A stretch of DNA of 64,000 nt from an uncultured Eubacterium sp. GTDB lineage: Bacteria > Bacillota > Clostridia > Lachnospirales > Lachnospiraceae. Location of the stretch: contig CAJUAU010000005.1 of NCBI GenBank assembly GCA_910584645.1, forward strand, positions 62,001-126,000, in the 5' to 3' direction. Of the stretch, positions 41,760 through 50,278 are shown piece after piece. Below the pieces are notes generated by a model that was given only the letters and a program-made list of their open reading frames with translations, ran no database searches and was not told the DNA's origin. How positions within the stretch are numbered: position 1 is the first letter of the stretch; each line of letters opens with the position of its first letter. A program made the position numbers and the translations under genes.

Positions 41760-42599
41760 TCAACAATCTTCCTCATCCAGCCGTTCCAGCTTCTTTTTCA
41801 AAATCCTGGTGCGCCTTCCCACCAGAAGTTCCAGCTCTTTTCCCGTCTGTTCGATGCGCTTCTGCAGATTCAGCAGCACCTCTTCATATTTCTCTACCTC
41901 AGAGCGGACCTCCGTCAGCACCCGCCACGCCTCACTGCTCTTTTCCTCAATCTCCAGTGTCCGGAATCCCATCTGCAGTGTATTGAGAAGAACGGAAAGA
42001 CTTTCCGGTGAGGCCATGGTGATCTGGTATTTCTTCATCAGCTCCTGCCCCAGCCCGCACTTTACCGCCTCCACATAGATCGACTCTACCGGGAAAAATA
42101 AAATACCAAAACCTGTCGTATATGGCGGCATGATATACTTATCACGGATCTCCTTGGCAAATCCCCGTACCCGGTTCTTAAACAAAATTTCCGCGTCCTC
42201 CGCCATCTCCCGGTTTCCGCTGTTTCGTGCTTCTTCCAGCTGGAGATAGGCGTCCAGGGGGAATTTGGAATCTATAGGCAGATATACCGTCTGCTCAAAC
42301 CGCCCCGGCAGTTTTACTGCGTACTCTACACGGCTGGCACTTCCGGGGATCACCATGCACTCTATCTCATACTGCTCACGGGTGAGTGTTTCTTCCAGAA
42401 TACTTCCCAGCTGCCACTCTCCCCAGATCCCCCGTGTTTTCACCCCGGTAAATATCCGCTTCAGTTCGTCGATGTCCCGGTGCAGCTGTTCCGATCCGCC
42501 ATCTGGCTTCCCAGACCTGTCTTTCCTAAGTACCATAAACACCAGAACAGCATTCATGAGAATCAGAACCATCAGCATAATTCCTGTCAAAATTTCCAT
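41760..42599 (-). CDS. rmuC: DNA recombination protein RmuC
   Basis: A 279-residue RmuC family protein from the ATG at 42599, with GGGGGA before it. It has an N-terminal membrane anchor (LTGIMLMVLILMNAVLVFMV), a short coiled coil and the RmuC nuclease-like domain with GVKTRGIWGEWQLGSILEET, LPIDSKFPLDAYLQLEEA, YIMPPYTTGFGILFFPVESI and LLNTLQMGFRTLEIEEKS. A C-terminal coiled coil ends in KKKLERLDEEDC. It is shorter than E. coli RmuC mainly because the coiled coil is reduced. It limits sequence inversions and rearrangement in E. coli. Confidence 0.9.
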   Translation of the reverse strand: MEILTGIMLMVLILMNAVLVFMVLRKDRSGKPDGGSEQLHRDIDELKRIFTGVKTRGIWGEWQLGSILEETLTREQYEIECMVIPGSASRVEYAVKLPGRFEQTVYLPIDSKFPLDAYLQLEEARNSGNREMAEDAEILFKNRVRGFAKEIRDKYIMPPYTTGFGILFFPVESIYVEAVKCGLGQELMKKYQITMASPESLSVLLNTLQMGFRTLEIEEKSSEAWRVLTEVRSEVEKYEEVLLNLQKRIEQTGKELELLVGRRTRILKKKLERLDEEDC

Positions 42600-42653
42600 A
42601 TTATCCCCCATTCCGGGATTTCCGCTACAATAGTACAATAATACTACATAACA

Positions 42654-45473
42654 CTAGCGGAATCCCATTTCGTATTCTCCCGATACCTCCATCGGATTGT
42701 TTTCATCTTCTGCCTTTTCCACAAGCCGGAAGCGCATGGTCTTAAGTCTGGCTCCACTCTGGGCAAAATGCAGTCTCAGAACACCATATTTCGCCCCGAT
42801 ACAAATTCTTTTTGTCACCGTCTCCCACTGTCCACTGGTTCCATTAAATGTGATGGAGCCGATGGGTACGCTTTGGGCAAAAACAGTCATGGGAATCTGG
42901 GCCATCGGCCCCAGATCGGAACAGAATTCAATCTCCATCTCATAAATTCCCTGGCTTTTTACCGATATGGCAAATACAAAACTGCTGTTCCTGGAGGTAT
43001 CTGCCTGCTCCATCGGAATCTCTGCCACGTCATTTACCTCACAATATTCGATATCATCCACACAGAAATCTTCCATCTCCTCTGGCCTGTTTATGACCTC
43101 AACAAGACATTCCCCACCAGTCTTACGCAGGTAAGCCGGCGTCTGCATCAACTGTCTGCAGATGTTTATGGCGCTGCGCTGAAGCTCACCTTTTGTCAGA
43201 TCTCCCTTTTCCAGCTCAGAAAGGGTATTGTCCCCGGTAAGATTTTTGTCCCCCTCGGGGCAGACCATGTAGAGATCATTCTGGGCTCTTATCATAGAGG
43301 CAAGATCATTCCCCCGCGCCGGTTCCTCCCGGTCCTGGCTGCTGACCTTTGCCCACCAGTCTGTCATTACAATGCCTTCAAATCCCCATTCGCCGCGGAG
43401 GATGGAGGTGTTGAGCTCATACCTTCCCGCTGTCCACACACCGTTTAATGAACCGTAGGTAGTCATGACGGAATCGGCTCCCCCCTCCTTCACCGCAATC
43501 TCAAATCCTTTCAGATAAATTTCCCGCAGCGCCCGCTCAGATATCACGGAATCAGACTCCGTTCTCTTTGTCTCCTGGCTGTTGGCGGCAAAATGTTTAA
43601 GAGTTCCGGTAACTCCTGCTTCTTTCAGGCCCCTCACCTGAGCCGCCGCGATCTTTCCCGTCAGATAAGGATCCTCGGAAAAATACTCAAAGTTTCTTCC
43701 ATTTAATGGATTGCGGTGGATGTTCATCCCGGGTCCCAGAATATTGTCGATGCGGCTGTTGACCATCTCCTTTCCGGTAAATGAATATATTTTCTGGACC
43801 AGCGCCGGATCAAAAGTACATGCCAGCATCGTACCGTTGGGCAGGCTGAATGCCTTTATTCCACAGTCGATGCGCATCCCCGAAGGACCGTCGGCGCAGC
43901 AACCACAGGGAATCCCCATGGCAGCCAGATGTTTTGACACTCCACCATAGGCCGCCGCTGTTCCCAGGGTGACTTTGGGACTTCCCAGCCCCTCTCCCCG
44001 GATGATACAGGATAGATCTTCCTCATTAAATTGTGCCACAAACTGTTCCAAGGTTATACTTCCCTCTGCCACATCCTTTAGCTGGTATCCCTGATCCCCG
44101 GTATAGGGTATTTCCTCTGGCAGATGCCTCGCACGCTTGACCTGATCCACTTTTTTCCCCAGCGGCACCTCTTCATAGGTCATAAGCCAGCCATCTTCTC
44201 CCTCAGCCGCCGCCTCCGGCTTCATCCGCCGAAAAGGAAGTACCGGCGCCAGATTCTGTGACAGCTGCTCTATGATCCGTATCTCTCCCAGGGAAAAAAC
44301 TCCCCCGCAGACAGCATCCCTGACATTTTTCCCTGCATACACCCGGTATTCGCCAGGCTCCAGCACATAGGAATAAGCATGTCCCGTCGCTCCCTTATCA
44401 TCATAGGAAGCAAAGGTATAGGGAAGAATATGGAACTTTAGTCCCTCTTTCTCTCCAGGTTCAAGCTGCCTGGTCTTTTCAAAACCTGCTAAAACTCTGG
44501 CAGGCTTACCTAACTTTCCCTGAGGCGCTTCCACATAGATCTGCACCACCTGTCTGCCAATCTTGTTTCCGGTATTGCGGACTGTCACTGTAAGGGTGAT
44601 CTCACCATTACTCTCGTGAAACTCATTAATCTCTTCCTGAAATTCTGTGTAGGACAAACCGTATCCAAAAGGATACATCACCTTTTCCTTCGCCACTGTC
44701 TCAAAATAGCGGTAGCCCACATAGATATCCTCTTGATAATAATTCCTTACCCCGTCGCCAAAATTAGCAGTAGAGGGGTAATCTTCTATCTTTTCCGCTA
44801 TCGTGTCAGCAAGCCGCCCCGAGGGATCTACCCTGCCCGTCAGCACATCTGCCACCCCATAGCCTCCGATCATGCCGCCCTGCCAGCCATACAGGAATGC
44901 CTGGCATTTTTTCAGGCATGGATGGGACATGTCCATAATACTTCCGACATTATATATCACTACCACCCGGTTAAAATATTCTGTCACCTTTTCAATCAGA
45001 TCCACTTCTGTGTCCGACAGCCGGTAAGCGCCCTTTTCGTCCACATTATCCCGGTCTTCTCCCGCCGTCCTTCCAATCAGTATGAGCGCCGTACCATTTC
45101 TCAGTCCCGCCGCTTTTACAACTTCATCACTCACTGGCATCTCGATCTGGGACCAGGGCTCATTTGCCCAGCCCAGCCCTTCATCAAAGGGATTCTCCTG
45201 TTCCCAGCTGTCATACACTCCAAGGAGCTCCTCGTCCACACAAAGGGACGGTTCCTCCAGAAGTGCATCCAGAATACCTGTCACTCTGGATACATTCACC
45301 ATGCCTCCGGAGCCGGTTCCACTTTTATAATAATGACGCTGGATCCGTCCAAACACCGCTATCCTTTCCCCATTTTTCAAGGGTAATGCTCCCGCATCGT
45401 TTTTCAAGAGCACGCAGCCCTCTGCTGCCGCCTTCCTCACCGTATTCGTATATTCTTTCCAATCCAGTTTCAA
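42654..45473 (-). CDS. Circularly permuted GH3 beta-glucosidase/beta-xylosidase
   Basis: A 939-residue glycoside hydrolase, probably intracellular as it lacks a signal peptide. Domain order is permuted: the GH3 C-terminal domain first (GTGSGGMVNVSRV and MYPFGYGLSYTEF), then a fibronectin III-like domain (VRNTGNKIGRQVVQIYVEAP), then the catalytic GH3 N-terminal barrel (GPGMNIHRNPLNGRNFEYFS, LKHFAANSQETKR and the nucleophile Asp in GIVMTDWWAK), then a carbohydrate-binding-like end. The start is TTG at 45473 with AAGGAGG seven bases upstream; the longer frame to 45614 runs through the tRNA gene. Permuted GH3 enzymes occur in Ruminococcus and Butyrivibrio. Confidence 0.92.
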   Translation of the reverse strand: MKLDWKEYTNTVRKAAAEGCVLLKNDAGALPLKNGERIAVFGRIQRHYYKSGTGSGGMVNVSRVTGILDALLEEPSLCVDEELLGVYDSWEQENPFDEGLGWANEPWSQIEMPVSDEVVKAAGLRNGTALILIGRTAGEDRDNVDEKGAYRLSDTEVDLIEKVTEYFNRVVVIYNVGSIMDMSHPCLKKCQAFLYGWQGGMIGGYGVADVLTGRVDPSGRLADTIAEKIEDYPSTANFGDGVRNYYQEDIYVGYRYFETVAKEKVMYPFGYGLSYTEFQEEINEFHESNGEITLTVTVRNTGNKIGRQVVQIYVEAPQGKLGKPARVLAGFEKTRQLEPGEKEGLKFHILPYTFASYDDKGATGHAYSYVLEPGEYRVYAGKNVRDAVCGGVFSLGEIRIIEQLSQNLAPVLPFRRMKPEAAAEGEDGWLMTYEEVPLGKKVDQVKRARHLPEEIPYTGDQGYQLKDVAEGSITLEQFVAQFNEEDLSCIIRGEGLGSPKVTLGTAAAYGGVSKHLAAMGIPCGCCADGPSGMRIDCGIKAFSLPNGTMLACTFDPALVQKIYSFTGKEMVNSRIDNILGPGMNIHRNPLNGRNFEYFSEDPYLTGKIAAAQVRGLKEAGVTGTLKHFAANSQETKRTESDSVISERALREIYLKGFEIAVKEGGADSVMTTYGSLNGVWTAGRYELNTSILRGEWGFEGIVMTDWWAKVSSQDREEPARGNDLASMIRAQNDLYMVCPEGDKNLTGDNTLSELEKGDLTKGELQRSAINICRQLMQTPAYLRKTGGECLVEVINRPEEMEDFCVDDIEYCEVNDVAEIPMEQADTSRNSSFVFAISVKSQGIYEMEIEFCSDLGPMAQIPMTVFAQSVPIGSITFNGTSGQWETVTKRICIGAKYGVLRLHFAQSGARLKTMRFRLVEKAEDENNPMEVSGEYEMGFR

Positions 45474-45541
45474 TCCGATTCCTCCTTCCCCCGGCTCCTT
45501 GGCGGGATGACGCCGCCGGGCTAAACACAAAAAGATTTCCT

Positions 45542-45569
45542 TTGACTTTTTTCTGATCAGTGATATAAT
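45542..45569 (+). promoter_or_regulatory. tRNA-Gly promoter
   Basis: TTGACT, a 16-base spacer and TATAAT, ending 8 bases before the mature 5' end of the tRNA gene. Confidence 0.75.
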
Positions 45570-45577
45570 AGAAGTAT

Positions 45578-45648
45578 GCAGGCATAGTTCATTGGTAGAA
45601 CACCAGCTTCCCAAGCTGGGGAGGCGGGTTCGATTCCCGTTGCCTGCT
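45578..45648 (+). tRNA. tRNA-Gly (anticodon CCC)
   Basis: A full cloverleaf: acceptor arms GCAGGCA (45578-45584) and TGCCTGC (45641-45647), D arm with AGTTCATTGGTAGAAC, anticodon stem CCAGC/GCTGG with loop TTCCCAA, and T arm GCGGGTTCGATTCCCGT. CCC in the loop gives glycine, codon GGG. It is on the strand opposite the GH3 gene and followed by a terminator hairpin at 45659-45690. Confidence 0.97.
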
Positions 45649-45656
45649 TTTTTATC

Positions 45657-45690
45657 TTAGCTCGATGGCGCCAATTCGCACCATCGAGCT
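45657..45690. terminator. Terminator hairpin after tRNA-Gly; copy 2 of the GGCGCC repeat element
   Basis: A perfect 10-base-pair stem AGCTCGATGG/CCATCGAGCT (45659-45668 and 45681-45690). The first 20 bases from 45657 match 22910-22929 with one difference. It lies between the tRNA and the convergent MATE gene. Confidence 0.7.
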
Positions 45691-47026
45691 ATATCTTTCT
45701 ATATCTCCTTTTTCGGTACAAATAATATCCACCGCCAGCCAGGTCTGCCAATCCCCAGCCAATAGGAACAGCCAGCCAGATTCCTGTCACCCCGATCTGC
45801 GGCACTGCAGACAGCATGTATGCCAGAAGCACTCTGCTGCCCAAAGAAAGCACCGTCAATATAAGAGACATCTGTGGAAGCTTGATGCCGCGGTAGAAAC
45901 CATAAAAAAGAAACAACAGCCCGATACCAAAATAGCAGGATGCTTCAATCCTCAGATATCCAATTCCCACAGAAAGTATCTCTGTCTTATCTGCATCGAT
46001 AAAGAGAGACATCAGTCTGCCGGCAAATAGATTGATCAGCAAACTTATGAAAACACAGAATAAAAATACGAGAAACACCGCTTTCTTCATTCCCTGCCAG
46101 ATCCGCTCCTTCTTTTCCGCACCATAATTCTGGGCAACATATGTAGAAAATGCATTTCCAAAATCCTGAACCGGTGAATAGGCAAAGGAATCAATTTTTA
46201 CAGCTGCCGCAAATGCAGCCATCACCACAGTTCCAAAACTATTCACCAGACCTTGTACCATCAGAATTCCAAAATTCATCACTGACTGCTGCAGGCAGGT
46301 GAGTAGCGATAAGCTGGATATTTCTTTTAAAATGTCTCCGTCCCACCGCATATGCGCTCTCTCCACCCGGAGCATGGGACACTTTTTAAAATAATATATC
46401 AAAATCCCAGCTGCCGCCACGTACTGTGCCAGCACAGTTGCTGATGCAGCTCCCGCCACACCCCATCCAAACATTAATATAAACATCAGATCCAGCCCCA
46501 CATTCAACAGCGCAGAAATCCCTAAAAATATAAGAGGAGTCAGAGAATTCCCCACGCTTCTCAACAGACTGGCGGCAAAATTATAGATAAAAACTGCCGG
46601 GATCCCCCAGAATATACAGTTCAAATATTCTTTCATGCAGCCCTGGATCCCATCTGGAACCCTCATAAACCACAGAATCCCCTGAATCCCCAAAAAAGAC
46701 CCCACAGTCAACAGAACCGTAAGCCCTCCTATTCCCACAAAAGAAAGAAAAACGCCTGTTTTTAAACGGTCCTGCTCGCCCGCCCCAAACTGGATCGAAT
46801 AAAACGCGCCGCTTCCCATACAGAGCCCCAACAGAACGGAAGTAAGAAAAATCATCAATGTATAAGACGACCCCACAGCAGCCAGCGCATATTCACCCAG
46901 ATATCTGCCCACGATCAGCGTGTCCGCAATATTATACACCTGCTGCAGAAGATTGCCAGCCATCAATGGCAGGGCGAACTTCATGATTCCACTAGTGATA
47001 TTTCCCCGTGTCATATCATAACTCAA
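45689..47026 (-). CDS. MATE family efflux transporter
   Basis: A 445-residue polytopic transporter exporting drugs or other compounds against Na+ or H+. Twelve hydrophobic segments are visible. The MATE family signs are TRGNITSGIMKFALPLMAGN, LLQQVYNIADTLIVGRYLGE and AGAASATVLAQYVAAAGILI, and a second half repeat beginning SSLSLLTCLQQSVMNFGILM. The start is TTG at 47026, directly after the DUF1294 stop; an ATG at 47014 is an alternative. It is adjacent to and probably co-transcribed with the DUF1294 gene. Confidence 0.92.
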   Translation of the reverse strand: MSYDMTRGNITSGIMKFALPLMAGNLLQQVYNIADTLIVGRYLGEYALAAVGSSYTLMIFLTSVLLGLCMGSGAFYSIQFGAGEQDRLKTGVFLSFVGIGGLTVLLTVGSFLGIQGILWFMRVPDGIQGCMKEYLNCIFWGIPAVFIYNFAASLLRSVGNSLTPLIFLGISALLNVGLDLMFILMFGWGVAGAASATVLAQYVAAAGILIYYFKKCPMLRVERAHMRWDGDILKEISSLSLLTCLQQSVMNFGILMVQGLVNSFGTVVMAAFAAAVKIDSFAYSPVQDFGNAFSTYVAQNYGAEKKERIWQGMKKAVFLVFLFCVFISLLINLFAGRLMSLFIDADKTEILSVGIGYLRIEASCYFGIGLLFLFYGFYRGIKLPQMSLILTVLSLGSRVLLAYMLSAVPQIGVTGIWLAVPIGWGLADLAGGGYYLYRKRRYRKI

Positions 47027-47296
47027 TCACATCCACCCTCTCCAAACGGCATACATCAGCACGATCTGCAATACAAGGATCGCCGGCATTCCCCACACAA
47101 AATACCAGTGTCTGGTCTTGTGGTGAAATACCCTCATGCCCAGAATACTTCCCACACTGCCGCCAGCCAGCGCCGCCAGGAACAGATGGGCTTCCGGTAC
47201 TCTCCACCCATGCCTTCTTGCCCGCCTTTTATCAAAACCCATCTGAAAAAAACTAAAAACATTTATTATTATAAAATAAAGCAGGATCCATTTCAT
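47027..47296 (-). CDS. DUF1294 family small membrane protein
   Basis: An 89-residue protein with three membrane segments (about 1-15, 34-49 and 63-85). The signature MGFDKRRARRHGWRVPEAHL and FHHKTRHWYF is characteristic of DUF1294, function unknown. The ATG at 47296 has GGAG six bases upstream; an ATG at 47320 is possible and adds eight residues. Its stop codon is immediately followed by the TTG start of the MATE gene. Confidence 0.88.
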   Translation of the reverse strand: MKWILLYFIIINVFSFFQMGFDKRRARRHGWRVPEAHLFLAALAGGSVGSILGMRVFHHKTRHWYFVWGMPAILVLQIVLMYAVWRGWM

Positions 47297-47426
47297 CATT
47301 ATCTCCATTTCTAAACTCATATACCTTTAATTCCAACATCATTATCCACTATCCGGCAGTTTTTTTCAACCTATTTTTATTATGGAAATGTTTCGGTTAG
47401 TTTTTGGATATTTTTTTAGTTTTTTC

Positions 47427-47455
47427 TTGACCGGGCGCGTTTTATTATGTATAAT
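47427..47455 (+). promoter_or_regulatory. Promoter of the HTH-Uma2 gene
   Basis: TTGACC, a 17-base spacer and TATAAT, a near-consensus vegetative promoter 41 bases before the ATG. Confidence 0.7.
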
Positions 47456-47496
47456 AAACTTAACCAGCAAAAATATACAGAGTTAGGGGTGATCCT

Positions 47497-48258
47497 ATGA
47501 CGATTGAAGAAATGAAACAAAAAAAGGCAGAACGGGGATATTCCTATTCCATGATGTCTGAATTATCCGGCGTCCCACTTGGCACCATACAGAAGATCTT
47601 TTCTGGTGAAACCGCCCACCCCCGCTATGATACTTTGATGGCTTTGGAAAAACTCTTTCAAGATCCGCCTGGATTACATGAAAATTACGCTTATTCTACA
47701 AAACACGCCGGAACCTGCACTGTGGATGACTATTACGCATTGCCGGAAGACCAGCGCTGTGAACTCATTGATGGCACATTTTACGATATGGCTGCCCCCT
47801 CCGTCCTTCATCAGCGCATTTGTGGCGAGATCTACCGCCAGTTTTCCAATTATATTTTGGAACAAGGCGGAAAGTGCCTGCCTCTGATGTCCCCACTGGA
47901 TGTTCAACTGGATCGCGATAACAAAACCATGGTGCAGCCGGATATGATCGTACTTTGTGAAAACCAGGAGGAAAAACTGTGCAGCTGGGGCATCTACGGA
48001 GCGCCTGACTTTGTATTGGAAGTATTATCCCCATCCACAAAAAAGAAAGACTGTTTCAAAAAACTTTCCAAATATGCCGATGCCGGCGTCCTGGAATACT
48101 GGATCCTGGATCCTTATCAGAAAAAACTTCTCATCTACTTTTTTGAAGAAGACGTGATCTACCCCAGGATATGCGATTTGAGCCAGCCTGTCCCAGTCAA
48201 TATTTATCATGGTGAGCTTTTGATCGATTTCAGCCATCTTACTTCATGGCTTTCATAG
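47497..48258 (+). CDS. Uma2-family PD-(D/E)XK protein with an N-terminal XRE-type HTH
   Basis: A 253-residue fusion. Residues 1-60 form a helix-turn-helix (GYSYSMMSELSGVPLGTIQK and ARYDTL-like HPRYDTLMALEKLF). Residues 75-250 are a Uma2/DUF820 putative nuclease domain, with the conserved QRCELIDGTFYDMAAPS, the acidic MVQPDMIVLC, and APDFVLEVLSPSTKKKDCFK followed by VLEYWILDPYQKK. The D...E-x-K arrangement needed for PD-(D/E)XK metal binding is in place. Uma2 proteins are common and abundant in cyanobacteria and some Firmicutes with no known function; an attached DNA-binding domain suggests a regulator or targeted nuclease. Confidence 0.87.
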   Translation: MTIEEMKQKKAERGYSYSMMSELSGVPLGTIQKIFSGETAHPRYDTLMALEKLFQDPPGLHENYAYSTKHAGTCTVDDYYALPEDQRCELIDGTFYDMAAPSVLHQRICGEIYRQFSNYILEQGGKCLPLMSPLDVQLDRDNKTMVQPDMIVLCENQEEKLCSWGIYGAPDFVLEVLSPSTKKKDCFKKLSKYADAGVLEYWILDPYQKKLLIYFFEEDVIYPRICDLSQPVPVNIYHGELLIDFSHLTSWLS

Positions 48259-48265
48259 AGACATC

Positions 48266-48312
48266 GCTCGATAGCCCGAATTTAAACCCTGCTTTCTTCT
48301 GGGCTATTGAGC
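48266..48312 (+). terminator. Terminator after the HTH-Uma2 gene
   Basis: A perfect 12-base-pair stem GCTCGATAGCCC/GGGCTATTGAGC with one G-T pair, separated by 23 bases, eight bases after the stop codon. Confidence 0.6.
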
Positions 48313-48400
48313 TTATGATGATGTTGAAGCCAAAAGTTTTAAGACCTCAGCGGAAAATTGAACTGGCACGTTGATGTTGTCTTCAACATGCCAGCAATCA

Positions 48401-49810
48401 TTACCAGTAATATGGCTCGTCAAGAGTCGTCACCAGTATCCTCCAGTCAGCAGTTGTACTTTTCCGGACAACTATAAATTCCTCCTCCCTGCTTGTCCTC
48501 CGCTGCTCTTCCTCTCCCGTCTTTTCATTGTGCTCCGTATATTCCCTCTGAATTTCCATACTCAGCCTCCGTGCGGCCGCCCATTTACTTCCAGCCTTAC
48601 TCCAGGTCCCTTCAATATCAACATCATCGTCTTCCACCTCTGTTGTTTTACCACATTTTCTGACAGCCACATTTCCATGACTATTATATGAACCTCCATC
48701 TACCCTAAGACTGTTCATCCCCTCTCGGTAGTTCTGATTCCAGTAATAGAGATATTGCCTTACTGTCTCCTCTGGAGTAAGCCCCCTTAAGTCTGCAGAA
48801 GAGGGAACAAACCCGGTCATACATGCCAGAAAAAATGTAAACACCAGAACGACAATACTTGGAATCCACCGATTCCTGCTTTCGGCAATACGGCATACTC
48901 TGTAGATCAATTCCCGTTTTCCCCCACCCATAGTCGTAGCAGTAAAAAATAAGCCATTCCTATGTTCTTTACCCGGCACCATTTCCACCAGCACCCTGCC
49001 ATAACGATGTCTCTTTGCTTCACCGAGGACACGTATGGATCTTTCATCGCATGCCGTCTCTCCATCCCGCTTTGATAAAGAAGCCGCCACCCAGATCAAC
49101 GGATTAAACCAGTTGCAGGCAAGCACAATACAGCGAAGATTTCCCCAAAAAAGATCTTTATGCTTTAAGTGGCAAAGTTCATGCGTAAGAACATATTCCC
49201 TTTTTTCCTCATCTTCAGCCACGGTTTCCGTCAGATAAATTCCCTTTTTTCCATTTACTTTCATGACACAGGAAGAAGCAATTCCTGGAACTTTGTAAAC
49301 GGGGTACTGGCAGCCTTCTACAGTAATCCGGATCCGCTGCTCGAATAACCTGTGGCGGAATGTTTCATTTACATACACAGACCAGAGATATACCACTGCA
49401 ATCCCCAAGACCCACACACACCAGAACCAGACTGGCAGAGATATTGCCCTCAGGTCCAGGCGCACTGGTTTCACCCCTGACATCAGTTTTACATTTTCTG
49501 ACTGAACCGACTGAAGCATATTATGAATTATTTCAAAACTACTGTCTGTCAAATTTATATCTGGAATATTCCTCCGCTCCACCAAATTCCTAAATGTAGT
49601 TAGGAGCGGACTGCACAGAAAGCGTATAGGAACAAGGATCCACAACGAATATATCAATTCTCCGCGTATTTTTTTCCGGAACAGAATCCTTATAGTACAT
49701 AAAAACAATACCAGCACGCTAATATCAAGCATAGTTACTGACATGTAATCTGTAACCGCCAGCAAATAGATGATTCCTGGTAAAAAAACAACTGCCATCA
49801 ATACTTCCAT
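48401..49810 (-). CDS. BlaR1-type M56 family metallopeptidase with a C-terminal DUF4829-like region
   Basis: A 469-residue membrane protein. Four hydrophobic segments (about 3-20, 28-43, 123-145 and 303-322) frame an M56 zinc protease with HELCHLKHKD (His-Glu-x2-His type) and later ETACDERSIRVLGE. In BlaR1 such a domain cleaves the BlaI repressor after a signal. The outer C-terminal part (from about 325) is not a penicillin-binding domain but a stretch resembling DUF4829 (LTPEETVRQYLYYWNQNYRE...). It follows the BlaI-type gene by four bases, so it likely inactivates it in response to an unknown envelope signal. Confidence 0.85.
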   Translation of the reverse strand: MEVLMAVVFLPGIIYLLAVTDYMSVTMLDISVLVLFLCTIRILFRKKIRGELIYSLWILVPIRFLCSPLLTTFRNLVERRNIPDINLTDSSFEIIHNMLQSVQSENVKLMSGVKPVRLDLRAISLPVWFWCVWVLGIAVVYLWSVYVNETFRHRLFEQRIRITVEGCQYPVYKVPGIASSCVMKVNGKKGIYLTETVAEDEEKREYVLTHELCHLKHKDLFWGNLRCIVLACNWFNPLIWVAASLSKRDGETACDERSIRVLGEAKRHRYGRVLVEMVPGKEHRNGLFFTATTMGGGKRELIYRVCRIAESRNRWIPSIVVLVFTFFLACMTGFVPSSADLRGLTPEETVRQYLYYWNQNYREGMNSLRVDGGSYNSHGNVAVRKCGKTTEVEDDDVDIEGTWSKAGSKWAAARRLSMEIQREYTEHNEKTGEEEQRRTSREEEFIVVRKSTTADWRILVTTLDEPYYW

Positions 49811-49814
49811 AGGA

Positions 49815-50195
49815 TCATCCCCCTTTTTTTTCTCCCTTTTCCAGAATCCGTATCAGTTCCTGCCGTTCTTGTTCTGACAGGGACTCCCTCTCCACCATGG
49901 AATGCACCATCATACTTAAGCTCCCCTGGTAAACTTTTTCGAGAAAGCTCCTGGTCTCTTCCCCGCAGGCATCCTCCCTGGAAACCAAGGGATAAAACTC
50001 CTTTGCCCTGCCATTCTGACGATAGGATAATGCTCCCTTCTTTTCTATCCGTCCAAGAAGCGTAATGACCGTATGTTTTTCCCATCCCGTATCCTCAAAC
50101 AGACTTTCCGTCAGCTGACGAATCGTAAGATGGGGCGTTTCCCACAGCCTGTCCATAATCTTCCATTCCGCATCTGACAATTTAATCTTCTTCAT
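49815..50195 (-). CDS. BlaI/MecI/CopY-family repressor
   Basis: A 126-residue winged-helix repressor with LSDAEWKIMDRLWETPHLTI, TGWEKHTVITLLGRIEKKGA and KKGALSYRQNGRAKEFYPLV, the family's DNA-binding domain, and a C-terminal dimerisation helix. GGAGGG precedes its ATG. A nearby palindromic operator (50216-50267) should be its own target. The M56 protease gene follows with a four-base gap and is the expected signal transducer. Confidence 0.93.
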   Translation of the reverse strand: MKKIKLSDAEWKIMDRLWETPHLTIRQLTESLFEDTGWEKHTVITLLGRIEKKGALSYRQNGRAKEFYPLVSREDACGEETRSFLEKVYQGSLSMMVHSMVERESLSEQERQELIRILEKGEKKGG

Positions 50196-50215
50196 AAAAT
50201 CCCTCCAATTTAAAA

Positions 50216-50267
50216 GGTTGACAACTGTATACCTTTATTATACCCATTTGGTACACAGTTGTCAACC
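50216..50267. promoter_or_regulatory. Inverted-repeat operator of the BlaI-type repressor
   Basis: Two 18-base arms, GGTTGACAACTGTATACC (50216-50233) and GGTACACAGTTGTCAACC (50250-50267), are reverse complements apart from one base. They contain TGACAACTGTA-type half-sites like BlaI/MecI and CopY operators and lie just upstream of the repressor gene. Confidence 0.7.
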
Positions 50268-50278
50268 TCTATCTGTTA

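Noticed and set aside
44616..45386. A 256-codon plus-strand open frame
   Set aside because: It is antisense to the GH3 gene, with His/Cys-rich random composition and no ribosome site.
45474..45614. N-terminal extension of the GH3 frame
   Set aside because: It crosses the tRNA-Gly gene, and the only good ribosome site points to the TTG at 45473.
45578..45690. tRNA-Gly as the attachment site of an integrated element
   Set aside because: No integrase, no direct repeat of the tRNA 3' end, and ordinary genes on both sides.
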